A stretch of DNA of 64,000 nucleotides from Pogostemon cablin (lineage: Eukaryota; Streptophyta; Magnoliopsida; Lamiales; Lamiaceae), in the NCBI GenBank assembly GCA_023678885.1, contig CM042952.1:33599736-33663735 (forward strand), in the 5' to 3' direction. A model generated the notes under the pieces. The model ran no database searches and was not told the origin of the DNA. It saw only the letters and a program-made list of their open reading frames with translations. How positions within the stretch are numbered: position 1 is the stretch's first letter; each line of letters opens with the position of its first letter. The translations under genes and the position numbers were made by a program. Shown here piece after piece: positions 12,597 through 23,207 of this stretch.

Positions 12597-12808
12597 CTCT
12601 TTCCTTCATATCCAAAGACCTTGCACATGGATTAAGGAGTATTATTATTTAATATGTAGTGGGTAGTTGTATCAGTGAGTGTGTGGACCTCATTTTAATT
12701 ATATTCGAGGATATGTGTAGTCTCATATTTGTAAAAAGGGAAATGAGACTTTTAGGGGCGAACGTTCAAAATAGAAAAAATGAGACTTTTAGGGGCGGAT
12801 GAAGGGAG
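12597..12808. mobile_element. Stowaway-type MITE
   Basis: Ends CTCTTTCCTTCATATCC and, reversed, CTCCCTTCATCCGCCCC, flanked by TA. It has the shared Stowaway interior (GATTAAGGAGTATTATTATT and GTAGTGGGTAGTTGTAT). Confidence 0.75.
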
Positions 12809-13033
12809 TACTTTTAAGTTTTATGCGCACACCGGAGTTCACCAAATTTATTTTCATTTAAATAAATAGATAATAATTTTTAAAAAAAATTAAAAAATTG
12901 TAAGAATAAAAAAAAAACTCCATATTTTGATTTTAGTTTATATTATTGAATGAGATGAAGTTGGTGTGAGATTATGATTAGATTTACCCAAGAAAGTATG
13001 AAGAGAGTAGAGTGTTGACAATTTGACATATGG

Positions 13034-13566
13034 TGTGAAGAATAAACCTTATTCAATCATAGTTAAGTTTGCATATATCTTAGATTACATATGGATATGA
13101 TGCATGGAAGAATTCAGAAATGTATCAGTGGGTTTTATAATCAAGATGACAGCAAATGGTGCAACCGGTGCATGAGGTGAGCAGGGAAGTTTGAGGAGTT
13201 TGTTTGGTGGCTAAACGGATTAGTTAGGAGCGGTTGAGCATATTACTGGAAAGCTTGACACATTGGCTGTTAGTTGGAAGTGGTTTCAGTCAGTTTGGTA
13301 ACCGTTTGATACTCCAACCGAAGGCTCAAAGATGCTTCAGCAAGTTGGTCCTGTAACTTTCTATTTCATTAGTTTGTGTATATAAAGTTGTATTCACAGC
13401 TTTATTCAAATGTAATCACCTCACCTATCAATGTAGCAATAAGATCTCTCTCCCGTGGACGTAGGAGTTTCATCTCCGAACCACGTAAATCCTCTCGTGT
13501 TTTTCATTTTTCTTTTCTTCTATTCGTAATGAGTCTTGTCTTGTGCATTCTGCCAAATTCACTACA
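13034..13566 (+). repeat. 5' LTR
   Basis: 533-bp LTR with TG...CA ends. A TATA-like TGTATATAAAG near 13377 precedes the likely transcription start. It is nearly identical to 15096-15628. Confidence 0.9.
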
Positions 13567-14954
13567 ATTGGCGCCGTCTGTGGGAAGAAGGGCAGGCCAA
13601 GGAAGAAGATGGAGATTGAAGATCAATATGGTGTTTCCATGAAGTTTGAAAGCGATTTCAGTGGATGAAATCTGATCGCGATATGAAGATGAAGAAGAAT
13701 AGTGAGATGCAAGAAAGCATGTGATTCTTGCAGATCAGCGAGAGGGAAGAAATCAGATCAGGGAGAGGGAGAAGAAGTGATCCTTTGGTGCAGGGTTTCA
13801 AAGCTGGGAGAATCGGAGAGCTCTGATAATCCGGCAGACTCGGACCTCCGATGATAGGTCGTTTTTTGGACGGCGGTTCAGAGGGAGATGGAAGCACTCT
13901 TCGGACGGCAGTTCGGAGGAGGATCAGAAGTATAAGAGGTGGTGATTACCAACACCGCGGTGATCTCCTAGCGGTGAAAAAACGGGAAGCGGTGGAGATC
14001 AAGAAATCGGTGGAGGAAGTTCCAAGAAAAGGTTCTTGGTAAGATGGAATTAGAATTCCAGTGGTCCAGCGGCTCTGTTGGCTGGGAAAATTCAGCAACG
14101 GCGAAGGAAGACATCTTCTCTTCGGCGATGGATGATGAAGCTAGCATCTGGAGACGATTTCCGGCAGGCGCAGGACAACAGTTTTCGGTGATGAGTAGTG
14201 GGTCTCCGGTGGAGATGGTGATCGTCTGAAGCGGCTGGCCAGTAAGAAATGGTATACTGGAATGGCTATTTTAGTTTCAATACTCAGTAATGACAATCTA
14301 GTAGGCAGCCGACGATCTCGATTACGGCACGTCGTGGTTGCAAGAATCTCTTCCAGCAAGGAGAATTTGAATTAATTCTGTGGCCAAGGTTTTCACACAG
14401 AAGAAACAGGATTGTTCATAGGTGAAGGACAATTTCCATTGATGAGCAGTAGGTTATCTGTGAAGATGGTGGAGTCAGAAATGGCTTGAGGGTTCACTAC
14501 AGTTCAAAGAACTTGATCAGTACAATGTGGCAATAGCAAGCAAGAAACATGAAAATTTTTCATGGAAGTGCTAGCATTGTTTAAGTGATGCAACAATGGC
14601 ATGGGACTCCCCTGAAGGTGGAGTCAGATTATAAGGACATGGGTTACCATGGATGTGAAATGATCATGCAGTAGCTTGATTTTCACACAAAGATAAGGTC
14701 AGCTCATGAACAAGTTTGTAAGAAAAGGATTTTCCGGTAAGTGAATGGTGTTCGGGGGAAGTAGCGATATAACGGGGTAGCTAGGAGATGTGGTACTTGG
14801 ACTCGTTGGCGTTTAAGAGCAGCGCGGTAACAACGAGCAAGTAGGAGAAGCATCGGGTAATCCTAGTGAGTTAGAATCGACTTCAAAGTAATGGCACTTT
14901 CATTAGGAAAATGGTTCGAACTTGGTGTGGCTTGGCGGTAAGTCAACATTTATA

Positions 14955-15055
14955 TGTTGCAGGCGTTGCTCATGGTTGAGCAATGGTAAAAGGTATTGCT
15001 CAAGTTGGAGCAATGATTAAGAGGTGCTACTCAAGGTGGAGTAGTGTAATGGAGG
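14955..15055. repeat. three hairpin-like repeats inside the LTR element
   Basis: Three diverged copies in a row, each a small inverted repeat: GTTGCTCATGGTTGAGCAAT, ATTGCTCAAGTTGGAGCAAT and GTGCTACTCAAGGTGGAGTA. Each can fold into a short stem, about 35 bp apart, just before the 3' LTR. Confidence 0.6.
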
Positions 15056-15095
15056 GAGAGTTGCTATGGTTTGATTAAGGTTTAAGGTGGAGATT

Positions 15096-15628
15096 TGTGA
15101 AGAATAAACCTTATTCAATCATAGTTAAGTTTGCATATATCTTAGATTACATATGGATATGATGCATGGAAGAATTCAGAAATGTATCAGTGGGTTTTAT
15201 AATCAAGATGACAGCAAATGGTGCAACCGGTGCATGAGGTGAGCAGGGAAGTTTGAGGAGTTTGTTTGATGGCTAAACGGATTAGTTAGGAGCGGTTGAG
15301 CATATTACTGGAAAGCTTGACACATTGGCTGTTAGTTGGAAGTGGTTTCAGTCAGTTTGGTAACCGTTTGATACTCCAACCGAAGGCTCAAAGATGCTTC
15401 AGCAAGTTGGTCCTGTAACTTTCTATTTCATTAGTTTGTGTATATAAAGTTGTATTCACAGCTTTATTCAAATGTAATCACCTCACCTATCAATGTAGCA
15501 ATAAGATCTCTCTCCCGTGGACGTAGGAGTTTCATCTCCGAACCACGTAATTCCTCTCGTGTTTTTCGTTTTTCTTTTCTTCTATTCGTAATGAGTCTTG
15601 TCTTGTGCATTCTGCCAAATTCACGACA
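15096..15628 (+). repeat. 3' LTR
   Basis: 533-bp partner of the 5' LTR, same length with about four substitutions. It is followed directly by the TATGG target copy. Confidence 0.9.
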
Positions 15629-15633
15629 TATGG

Positions 15634-16133
15634 AGTAATAGAATAGGATAGTGGAAAAAGGGGGAAGCAAAGCAGAGCAGCATGTTTAAAGTAGCCACAA
15701 TTCTTGATCATTATTTACTATCACATCCACATTAGCTTTGTGCTCACTTATTACAAAGCATCAACACCTTCAACCACAATCTCCTCAATCTGCCCCCTTT
15801 ATGGATAATCTGTTCCATGGGAAAACAGAGAACCCCTTTATCCGGAGGGAATCCAGGACAGGGGCATTGTGGCTGGGTGGACAGGTTGGTTAATCAAGTC
15901 TTATGTGTCTAATTTTTTTTTTTTTTTTTTTTACACATTATAGACTGGCCTTCTCACTGGGGAAGTTCATAATTTTAGTAAATCTTGGAAAGACTAGCCT
16001 GTATTATCAACTTATCAACCAGCTGGATAAATTGATTGGATGCAACTGAAGTTAATAAAAATTCAATGGCAGATTATTTCATCATGAGATAAAAGTTTAA
16101 CAATCACAATAAGTTGATGTTGCATGAATTAAA
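15634..16133. other. spacer between LTR element and UGT pseudogene
   Basis: AT-rich spacer downstream of the UGT pseudogene. It holds an 18-base T-run near 15913-15932. No gene or transposon end recognised. Confidence 0.5.
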
Positions 16134-17346
16134 TCACTTGTGTTGCTGCAAAAGCTTGATCACTTGGTTGAAATTGGAGTATGAAGAGCCAGCAGGTGCA
16201 GTTGCCTCCTCTGCTTTCCTCTTCCACTTCATAGCTTTCTCCTTCATCTTCTTCCCCTTTTCACCATCCACAAGCTCCCTGACAAGCAACTCCACCTCAT
16301 CCCTCTTCACATTGTTATCTATCTCCATTCCTATCTCCCACTCAACACAACAATACCTACAGTTGGTCTGCTGCTCCGCGAAGAAGGGCCAGCAAATCAT
16401 GGGCACTCCACTGATCACACTTTCTAGCGTAGAGTTCCACCCACTCCAATTGCAGGGTGTTTCAACACCTGCTCTTGTGGACACCAGCTCCCCACCATGC
16501 TTCTGTCTTTAGTCTCTTCCACAAATTCATGTGGCACCATGGCCGATTCCCCTGCCACTAGATCAGGCCTAATCACCCACAAAAATGGTTTCTTGCTGTT
16601 TGCAAGCCCCCAGGCGAACTCGGTTAGCTGCTCAGCAGTGACGACGGTGATGCTGCCAAAGTTGACGAAGATTATTGATCAGGGCTCCTTGGAATGCATT
16701 CCAGGTTTTCTTTCCAGAGACTGGAGTTGATGGAATCCAGCGTGATCCATCATGAGGTGTACATTCTTGGAAATGTGGCTGAGAGAGCGTTCAAAACATC
16801 CGATTCCAAGGCATCCAAGGTGTTGAAGATCACAGCATTGGCTCTAGAAAATGCCTCAGTTTCTTGAATAGCAAACCCGATCATGAAGTCTTGAGGATCA
16901 GTTGTTATGAAGAAAGATGGCAAATCCTTTAGTCTGATGTTCTTCATTCCTGGAATCCAATCTATTACTGTCTCCAGGTACCCATTTCTCATTTGCCTCA
17001 TATCTGCTCATCGTATTGCAATTTCATCAAATATTAATTAATACAACAATATAGGAAAGAAAATATCAACAATATTACCGTTATCACTGAATTTTCTCTT
17101 TTAATTTGGAAAAATAGGAAATTCGGATTGTAAGACAAATAGGGTAGTTTTAATGAATTTCCAATAGAATTTCTTTAGTTACTAATCACATAATGTTAAT
17201 TTACAAACTCCTCATCTTATTTGACTATACCAACTCTTTTTATGAGATGATTCTTTAGCCTATAACTAAATATACATATAATTTTAAAATATAACATCCT
17301 ACTCTAATCAATAAATAATACTACTAGTATAGATGGAGGGGATAAT

Positions 17347-17545
17347 ATTAAATTAATCAAAAACTCCTGCGCTCCTGAGACACGTGGACACGGTCCGTAT
17401 TCTCATATGAACACAATCTTTCCCTCTTTATTCTATTTAAATATAAGTGTATTGCTAGATAATTATAAAAGAATACGAAAATTACAAAGGAACACGAATC
17501 TAAATTCATGTGCTCAGGCGCACAAGAAACTCACTCATTAAATTA
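17347..17545. mobile_element. small MULE-like element, GCGCNCCTGAG family
   Basis: Perfect 9-bp target copies ATTAAATTA at 17347-17355 and 17537-17545 flank 181 bp. The ends read AAAACTCCTGCGCTCCTGAG and, reversed, GAGTTTCTTGTGCGCCTGAG. It lies in the intron of the UGT pseudogene. The termini resemble those of the elements at 30189, 47521 and 58867. Confidence 0.7.
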
Positions 17546-17640
17546 TCCCACCAACTGACTTTTTTTTTGAACCAACTGACCTTAATGTTTTAAGCCATAA
17601 CTAGAAAGTCAACGTCTCTCCTCGGGAGGATTACTACTAG

Positions 17641-17974
17641 GTACAAAAAAAACACTTAATTACTATGAGATACAAATATATAAAAATATTACCACTAACT
17701 ACAAAAATATATAGTGATATTACAATATTACCCCTACAATATGATGCACATAAATGTTGTGCAGCAAAAGTGTGTGCAGTAAAAAAATGTGTGCAGCAAA
17801 AAAGTTGGGTGGTCCGGCGACCACCGCCGGAGTTTCGGCGGCGGCAGAATTCCAGCCGGCGAGTGGCGGTCCGGTGGGGTCCGACGGTGGATGAGGGTTT
17901 AGGGTTTTGAATTATATTTGGTATTTTACTTTAATATTTTGTATGTGAGAGTAATTATTTTAAATCAATGTATC
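17641..17974. mobile_element. possible non-autonomous MULE with GC-rich core
   Basis: Imperfect inverted ends (TTAATTACTATGAGATACAA and, reversed, TAATTACTCTCACATACAAA) surround a GC-rich core at about 17808-17890 of CGGCG/CCGGCGA repeats. Such a GC island in AT-rich intron DNA is typical of MULE cargo or minisatellite. No clean target duplication was found, so the limits are soft. Confidence 0.4.
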
Positions 17975-18756
17975 TATTATTAATTAGGGTAAAACCTATT
18001 AATAATTATTCCTAATTTTATTTTACAACTTTTTTTTTTTCATTCTCCGGTTTCGATTTATGCAATATAATTTAAAAATTAAAATTGTGGTAATTTCAAA
18101 TAAATATAATGTAAATTTAGCTACTATCATTTACCATACATGCAAAACAATATTGGAGTACCCGTTTGACTAACGATTAAAGTGGATCCCAATTTCATAT
18201 ATACATAAATAATTACGTACATTTAAGAAATAATAGAAAATTAGAGCTTTGACCACTTTTTAATTGTTCAGTTTTTTCTAGAAATTAAAACTTGATACAA
18301 GAATAAGTATCTTATTATTAATAAAACACAAAAATTATACTCTTGGAGTATTTAAAATTTCACAAAAATTAATAACTGAATGAGATGTGGATTTTAATAA
18401 TTACCTTTTGAAGTATTATTGACATATACTCCATTAATTTGGTTTAGTTCACATCAGCTAGCAATTAGTTCCAACTCAAATCATTTTAATTCTCCAATGA
18501 GCTAGATCGATAAAAAATAATTTAGCACTAAAAATTAAAAGTCAACAATGATTAATTTAGTGCGTTATCGCTTAGCCAACTTAATGGAGTAGAATAAAAT
18601 TAAAAGATGTACCAATATTGTCCATCTAAAATCCGTTCCAAACATAAAAATGTATAATACTATCAGATTAATTATGAAATTTGATGGGTATAGAGAAAAA
18701 AGAATAATTGAAGCGAATTAAAAGTATATTTCTAAAATTAGAGATATAGATATTAC
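17975..18756. other. remaining intron of UGT pseudogene
   Basis: AT-rich intronic DNA; no further feature recognised. Confidence 0.5.
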
Positions 18757-19195
18757 CTTGGAGAGGAGTGTAACCTCTTTTCTGGAGTTCCCTATAATTG
18801 ATGTATCCTAAGAAACCAGCAGCACTGGCAGTCCAAAACAGCACTTCAGGCAGCTCAAATCTCTCCGCCACCTTCAGCGTGAAGCTCATGACCCCGTCGG
18901 AGACTATGCAGGTCACCGGCGGTGGTGGTGGAGTGGGGATGTCCTGCGTGGCGTCGGCAACAGATTCCTGGAGACCGTCGGGAATGGAGGCGAAGCGGAA
19001 GTCGGGCAAGGCGAAGAGGCCCCCGGAGTTGAGGAGGGTGTTGACGAAGGTTATGAAGAAGCCGTTGTAGTGAAGGAGTTTGGCTAGCTTGAGCATAGGG
19101 TTAATATGGCCCTGAAGCTGGGAAAGGTATGCATACAGCGTCTTCTCTTCATCTCCTACTGCTACTCTGCCCATTCTTCCTTCATTCACACTCAA

Positions 19196-19828
19196 CTATG
19201 TGTCGTGGGATATCAGATATGGGTCTTCTATATCATTCTCTTGTAATATTTTTTATGTCATGGAGGAAGGATGAGATATAGGAGAGCTTAAAAAGAAAAC
19301 ATCAACTCTAGTTGTATTTTCCCAATTAATGCCAATCATATAATAACAAGTCATAAAAAATAAAAGATGATTATCGAATTCAGTGGTAGATCCAACGTGG
19401 TTTGTTAGATATCACGAAATTAGCCACCAACTCAAATTAATATTAAATTCTCACTAGTCATGAATTGTCAATATGTGTATAAATGTGCGTGTTCAATTAT
19501 TTATGCCGCTTGAATATGAATGTGTAGCTACTCCACTATACCATAGTTGGGATCTTGATATAATGTTACATTTTGGTGTTACATCTCCTGCTACGTGTAG
19601 ATGAATGAAACGTATGTGGAGAATAAAATATTAACTTTTCCCCTTAGGTTGATTGTTAGGGTATAGATTAGTTTATCCTACATGTCAATTTTCCAACGAT
19701 ATATAGTAACACCAAAATGTAATAGAAGATCCGAACCACATAATTGGGGAGTGGGGACCCCAATAGGATAAAATAATTAAATCTAGAGTAAAATGCAAAG
19801 AAAAATGTGGCTATCGAAAAAATTATTA
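19196..19828. other. upstream of UGT pseudogene
   Basis: Former promoter region of the pseudogene; no intact promoter motif or transposon end is clear. Confidence 0.45.
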
Positions 19829-20039
19829 CCTCCGGCCACTTACAAGATACCTATTTCACTATTCCTGGTGTCCGCTTCAAAAGTATCAATTTCATCTATT
19901 TAGTAAAGAAAGTATACAAATATACTCACTACTTCCCTCTAGTACAACTACTCACTTTACTTATAATATTAATACTCTTTAATCAACGTGCAAAAAGCAA
20001 ATAAAGACCTTAGAATTGCCAACAAACGGTAAGTGGCAG
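19829..20039. mobile_element. Stowaway-type MITE, degenerate
   Basis: Ends CCTCCGGCCACTTACAAGA and, reversed, CTGCCACTTACCGTTTG, bounded by TA. The middle carries the shared TAGTACAACTACTCAC / CTCTTTAATC block. Confidence 0.65.
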
Positions 20040-20118
20040 TATTTTTCTATTAAAATAATAAACGTGTAAGTTAAAAGGCAAGTATTTGTCCACTATTATT
20101 AATTTTTAAAATATATTA

Positions 20119-20470
20119 CTCCTTTGGATAGGTTTTCACTGCTATTATAAATATGAGATTTAACATTTTTCTTTCTTTTTTACTAGTTTTATTAACTTTT
20201 GAAAATAATGTTGTCTCATAATAAAATACCCCCATCCCACATTTATCTTCACCACCCAAAAAAGGAAACTTCACATTAACCAACAACCTTAAAAGTTACC
20301 TTAATTTCAAAAATATCACTCTCACCTAACACACATAACATACTTTATAATTTATTTATTACTTAAAAATACCACAATACCCTTCAAAAGTCAATAAAGT
20401 TAGTCAAAAAATAATTTTTTTAAACTCTGTGTCTACAGTAACTGTGAAGACAAATATGGGACGGAAGGAG
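20119..20470. mobile_element. possible longer Stowaway-like MITE
   Basis: The right end is clear (GGGACGGAAGGAG before TA). The left end CTCCTTTGGATAGG after TA is a partial match. The interior differs from the shorter MITEs. Confidence 0.45.
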
Positions 20471-21202
20471 TATTAAATAATGATAAAGTAAATGTGAAAA
20501 TGATATTGTACTTTAAAATGGACAGTTCGTTGGGGCGGGACCTAAATCATCCATAAATATGGACCATTTCGTATGACAAAGGGACAAATTATTAGTAATT
20601 CCCTTTTCAAGCTCGTAATTTAGCAATTTCGACCAGAAGTTTTTTTATGAAAACAAAAGAGAAAGTGATTGATGCATTCCCCTCTGTTCTAATTTTTCCT
20701 TATTTATTGTATCACGTATCCCATATTTATTGGAGAATCCTTCACATCTACTGTCTCATATTGTTGTTGTTGTTTTTTTTTTTTTACTATTTCAAGTTGA
20801 GGAGACGGCAATTTGAAAAGATGTTATAATATTAGATTATGTTGAAGTCGCATTCAATGATCATCAATTCAAGACCGGAAACACGCCTACATTAATTATG
20901 ATTTCAGTAAAGATATATTAATTTATAATATTAATTATAAAATACAATCCATGGCTTTATTTTATGTAAGTACAAAAAATTTTGTCTGAATTATTTTGCA
21001 AGATCATAGCTAGGATATCAGATCTGATCATGACTACTCATCAAATACAATATTATACAGCTTACAAGTTGTAATTTCGTAATTGATGAATTAAATTAAT
21101 TAATCCCATATTAGAGGATTGTCAATGAATTGAAAGAAGAAAGATGTCAGAAATAATAAAATGATTTGTAATAATTTATCCTATCCATATACCATAACAT
21201 AA
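20471..21202. other. AT-rich spacer
   Basis: No gene or element recognised; T-runs near 20773. Confidence 0.45.
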
Positions 21203-21344
21203 TAAAACTAGGGCGGCACTATTGTCACTCAAACAATTACTGAGGGCACCCAATAATCTTAAAAATATAATTTAAAATTACTAAAATGGCCTAAAACTCA
21301 TTTTTCACGTTAAAATTACAGAATTTTACTTTCTCCACCCAATT

Positions 21345-21774
21345 CTTATCGCATCTGCCAACTGGAGAGTATCGCTCTCCTCTCCTTCCACCACCGCCAC
21401 CTACTTCTCCCGCCTCCTCCCAACTCCGCCCCCTCAATTCCCTTTCCTCCTCTTCCACCCTCCCTCCCCGCAACCCACTCAACCTCTCTGTCTCCCCCAA
21501 GACCCACAAAAGACTCCTCGTCTTTGCCGCCGCCGCCTCCTCCGTCCCCATCGAATCCCAACCACCATCTCCTGCTCCTGAAGGCGCCCAATCCATCCCC
21601 TCTTATCATCTAAATTTCCATCGGCATTGTCGTCCGCTTCTTCCTTTCGAAACTCCCCGAGGTCACGCCTCAGTCATGGCAGTTGCTCTCCATTATCCTC
21701 TCTATCAACATCGGATGGCGCCTAGGCCTTCATCGGCCTCACCACCTCCGTAATCACCAAAACATAAAAGGTTG
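21345..21774 (+). pseudogene. fragment of plastid dicarboxylate transporter (DiT1/OMT-like)
   Basis: The plus strand reads, over two frames, AAASSVPIESQPPSPAPEGA, then PLII-stop-ISIGIVVRFF, PEVTPQSWQLLSIILS and finally GA-stop-AFIGLTTSVITKT. This matches the transit-peptide end and first transmembrane region of plastid 2-oxoglutarate/malate translocators of the DiT family. Damage seen: a stop within PLII.ISIG, a Trp-to-stop change before AFIGL, and loss of the link between LSINIG and the GAW motif. It is a captured, non-coding fragment inside the Pack-MULE. Recognition is from family memory; an alignment would settle it. Confidence 0.7.
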
Positions 21775-21932
21775 GGTTTTCCCAGTCGTTCAGACCACGA
21801 ATCCCTTTCCAACCACCAGCAAGCTTGGACGCCATGGATTTAGCACCTCCGAATTTCGATCTTCGAATCAACAATGACAGATTTCAGAAAGGCTGAATTT
21901 GTGAGAGGGAGATGGAATTACAACATTACTCG

Positions 21933-22080
21933 ATTTGAGAAAGGGGAAATCTTGCTTAGGAGGAGTTTCTTCAGTGACTGTAGCAGAACTCATGGTGGAA
22001 TTTGTGATTTGAGAAAGGAGAAATCTTGCTTAGGAGGAGTTTCTTCGGTGAATGTAGCAGAATTCATGCTGGGATTTGTG
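21933..22080 (+). repeat. 74-bp tandem duplication
   Basis: Two adjacent copies, 21933-22006 and 22007-22080, both beginning ATTTGAGAAAGG and sharing CTTGCTTAGGAGGAGTTTCT, with a handful of differences. They lie inside the Pack-MULE. Confidence 0.85.
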
Positions 22081-22414
22081 GCATGGATAGATGAAATGGG
22101 TTCTATCCTTTTCCTATCATCTCTTTCTTCCTTCTGTGTTGACTGTCGAAATGGGTTCTACTCATTCCCTTTCATCTTCTTCACTTCATATGTTCTTTAC
22201 TGTCATGTCATTCTTCTTTTTTTTTTTAATGTCGCGGGAATTCTTTGTTGGGCAAGTACTAAGTTAAAATGGGTGGACATAGTAATTAATGTAAAATGTA
22301 TTGATTAAGAGTGAATTTAAGTGGAGGTTATAATAGTCTTTTTATTATTATTGTTTTAAATTTCGGGTGCACTCAGCAAAGTTTCGAGTGGCAATAGCGT
22401 CATCTTAAAACTAG

Positions 22415-23019
22415 TGCTAATTGTGAAAAATACCCATTTTGATTTGTGCACTTTTAATACCAACATCTTCATTAAAACATTAGCAATTTTACCATTCTTC
22501 AAATTTTTGGACAAAAATACCCCTTCATGTGTTTTATTAATTCTACTTGGGGTGTACACCCCTTTACCCACCCTGTCCCGCGACCCGGCAGCGGCGGCCG
22601 GCGGTGGTTCGGCGAGGTCGCTGACGATGGCAGTTTTCCGGCAAGGTCACCGGCAGAGGAGTGCACTGTTCGGCGGCAGTTTCAGCGTGGTCTTCGGCCG
22701 GCAACGGCGACGGCGTCAGTTTTCCGTCGGAGTCTCCGGACGACGGTGGCCGTTTTCAGAGAGTCTCCGGCCGGCGGCGGCTGTCAACGGTAGCTTTCCG
22801 ACGAAGTCCCCGGCTGGCGGTGGCAGCGGTTGTCCGGCGGCCGACAGTAGCTAGTTGGGGGAGGAGGGTTTTGGGAGTTGAAGGGTATTAAGATTTTACT
22901 CAAGGGTAATACCGTCAAAAAAATATAAATTTGGTAGATTTGATAATTTTTTAATAAAATTATCGGTATTAATTTTCAACTTAAAATTTTGTATAAAAAA
23001 AATTCTCCCATAAAACTAT
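22415..23019. mobile_element. second MULE abutting the first
   Basis: It starts directly after the TAAAACTAG copy that ends the neighbour. Its right side is followed by TAAAACTAT (23011-23019), an 8/9 match. Long imperfect inverted ends: AATACCAACATCTTCATTAA and, reversed, AATACCGATAATTTTATTAA, continuing to AAAAATACCCCTT / GACGGTATTACCCTT. The core at 22566-22860 is GC-rich, with degenerate 30-45 bp repeats of CCGGCNGGCGGCGG / TTTTCCG motifs. No transposase or recognisable gene. Confidence 0.7.
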
Positions 23020-23207
23020 ACCTTTCAATTTATTATTAAACCCTTGTGACAAGTATTAAATTTTGGTGACACGTGATAACATTTTAATATATTGAATAAT
23101 AGATGAAAGATAGGTGAGAAATAGGTGATCTCATCGATTCACGTTACACATATAAGATGAGTTTCGTTGTTTAATTATTAAAAAATTTTAAAATGATGAA
23201 AAATAAA

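Larger units (their letters stand above)
13029..15633 (+). mobile_element. young non-autonomous LTR retrotransposon
   Basis: Two 533-bp direct repeats (13034-13566 and 15096-15628), each starting TGTGAAG and ending ACA, enclose a 1.53-kb interior. The 5-bp target duplication TATGG lies at 13029-13033 and 15629-15633. Just after the 5' LTR, TTGGCGCCGTCTGTGGGAA looks like a primer-binding site; the first nine bases TGGCGCCGT fit tRNA-Asp as in Athila-type elements (inference). A purine-rich AAGGTGGAGA precedes the 3' LTR. I counted four LTR differences (G/A near 13226, A/T near 13489, A/G near 13508, T/G at 13563). No gag or pol frame is present, so movement would need proteins from another element. 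The interior is larger than a typical TRIM and the LTRs are far shorter than LARD LTRs. Confidence 0.92.
16134..19195 (-). pseudogene. UGT85-type glycosyltransferase pseudogene
   Basis: Decayed copy of the intact UGT at 23208-29024. Exon 1 (19195-18757) stays open but has lost pieces: after FVNT the block holding EYNHRR is gone, the AQGH motif reads LSQLQGH, and about 25 residues are missing where the frame reads QDIPTPPPPP. Exon 2 starts at 17003 with the same phase-1 split codon (G|AT) and reads NGYLETVIDWIPG, then stops at 16750 after MYTS. From there to 16484 the homologous sequence is broken by shifts and stops. The frame resumes with SGWNSTLES and CWPFFAEQQTNCRY of the PSPG box, whose first part (HPAIGGFLTH region) is missing, and ends at 16134. 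A functional enzyme cannot be made. The intron (17004-18756) holds two small MULE-like elements. Confidence 0.85.
21203..22414. mobile_element. Pack-MULE carrying a transporter gene fragment
   Basis: Nine-bp target copies TAAAACTAG at 21203-21211 and 22406-22414 flank 1,194 bp. Ends GGCGGCACTATTGTCACTC and, reversed, AGATGACGCTATTGCCACTC are about 40 bp inverted repeats reaching ...TGAGGGCACCC / ...TGAGTGCACCC. Inside are a GC-rich dicarboxylate-transporter fragment (21345-21774), a further exon-like stretch with ATGGATTTAGCACCTCC, and a 74-bp tandem duplication. No transposase is present. This is the layout of a Pack-MULE, a non-autonomous Mutator-like element that copies host gene pieces. 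Confidence 0.82.

Noticed and set aside
13025..15633. A 9-bp GACATATGG target duplication for the LTR element
   Set aside because: LTRs with TG...CA ends leave a standard 5-bp TATGG duplication; the extra four bases belong to the LTR end on the right side.
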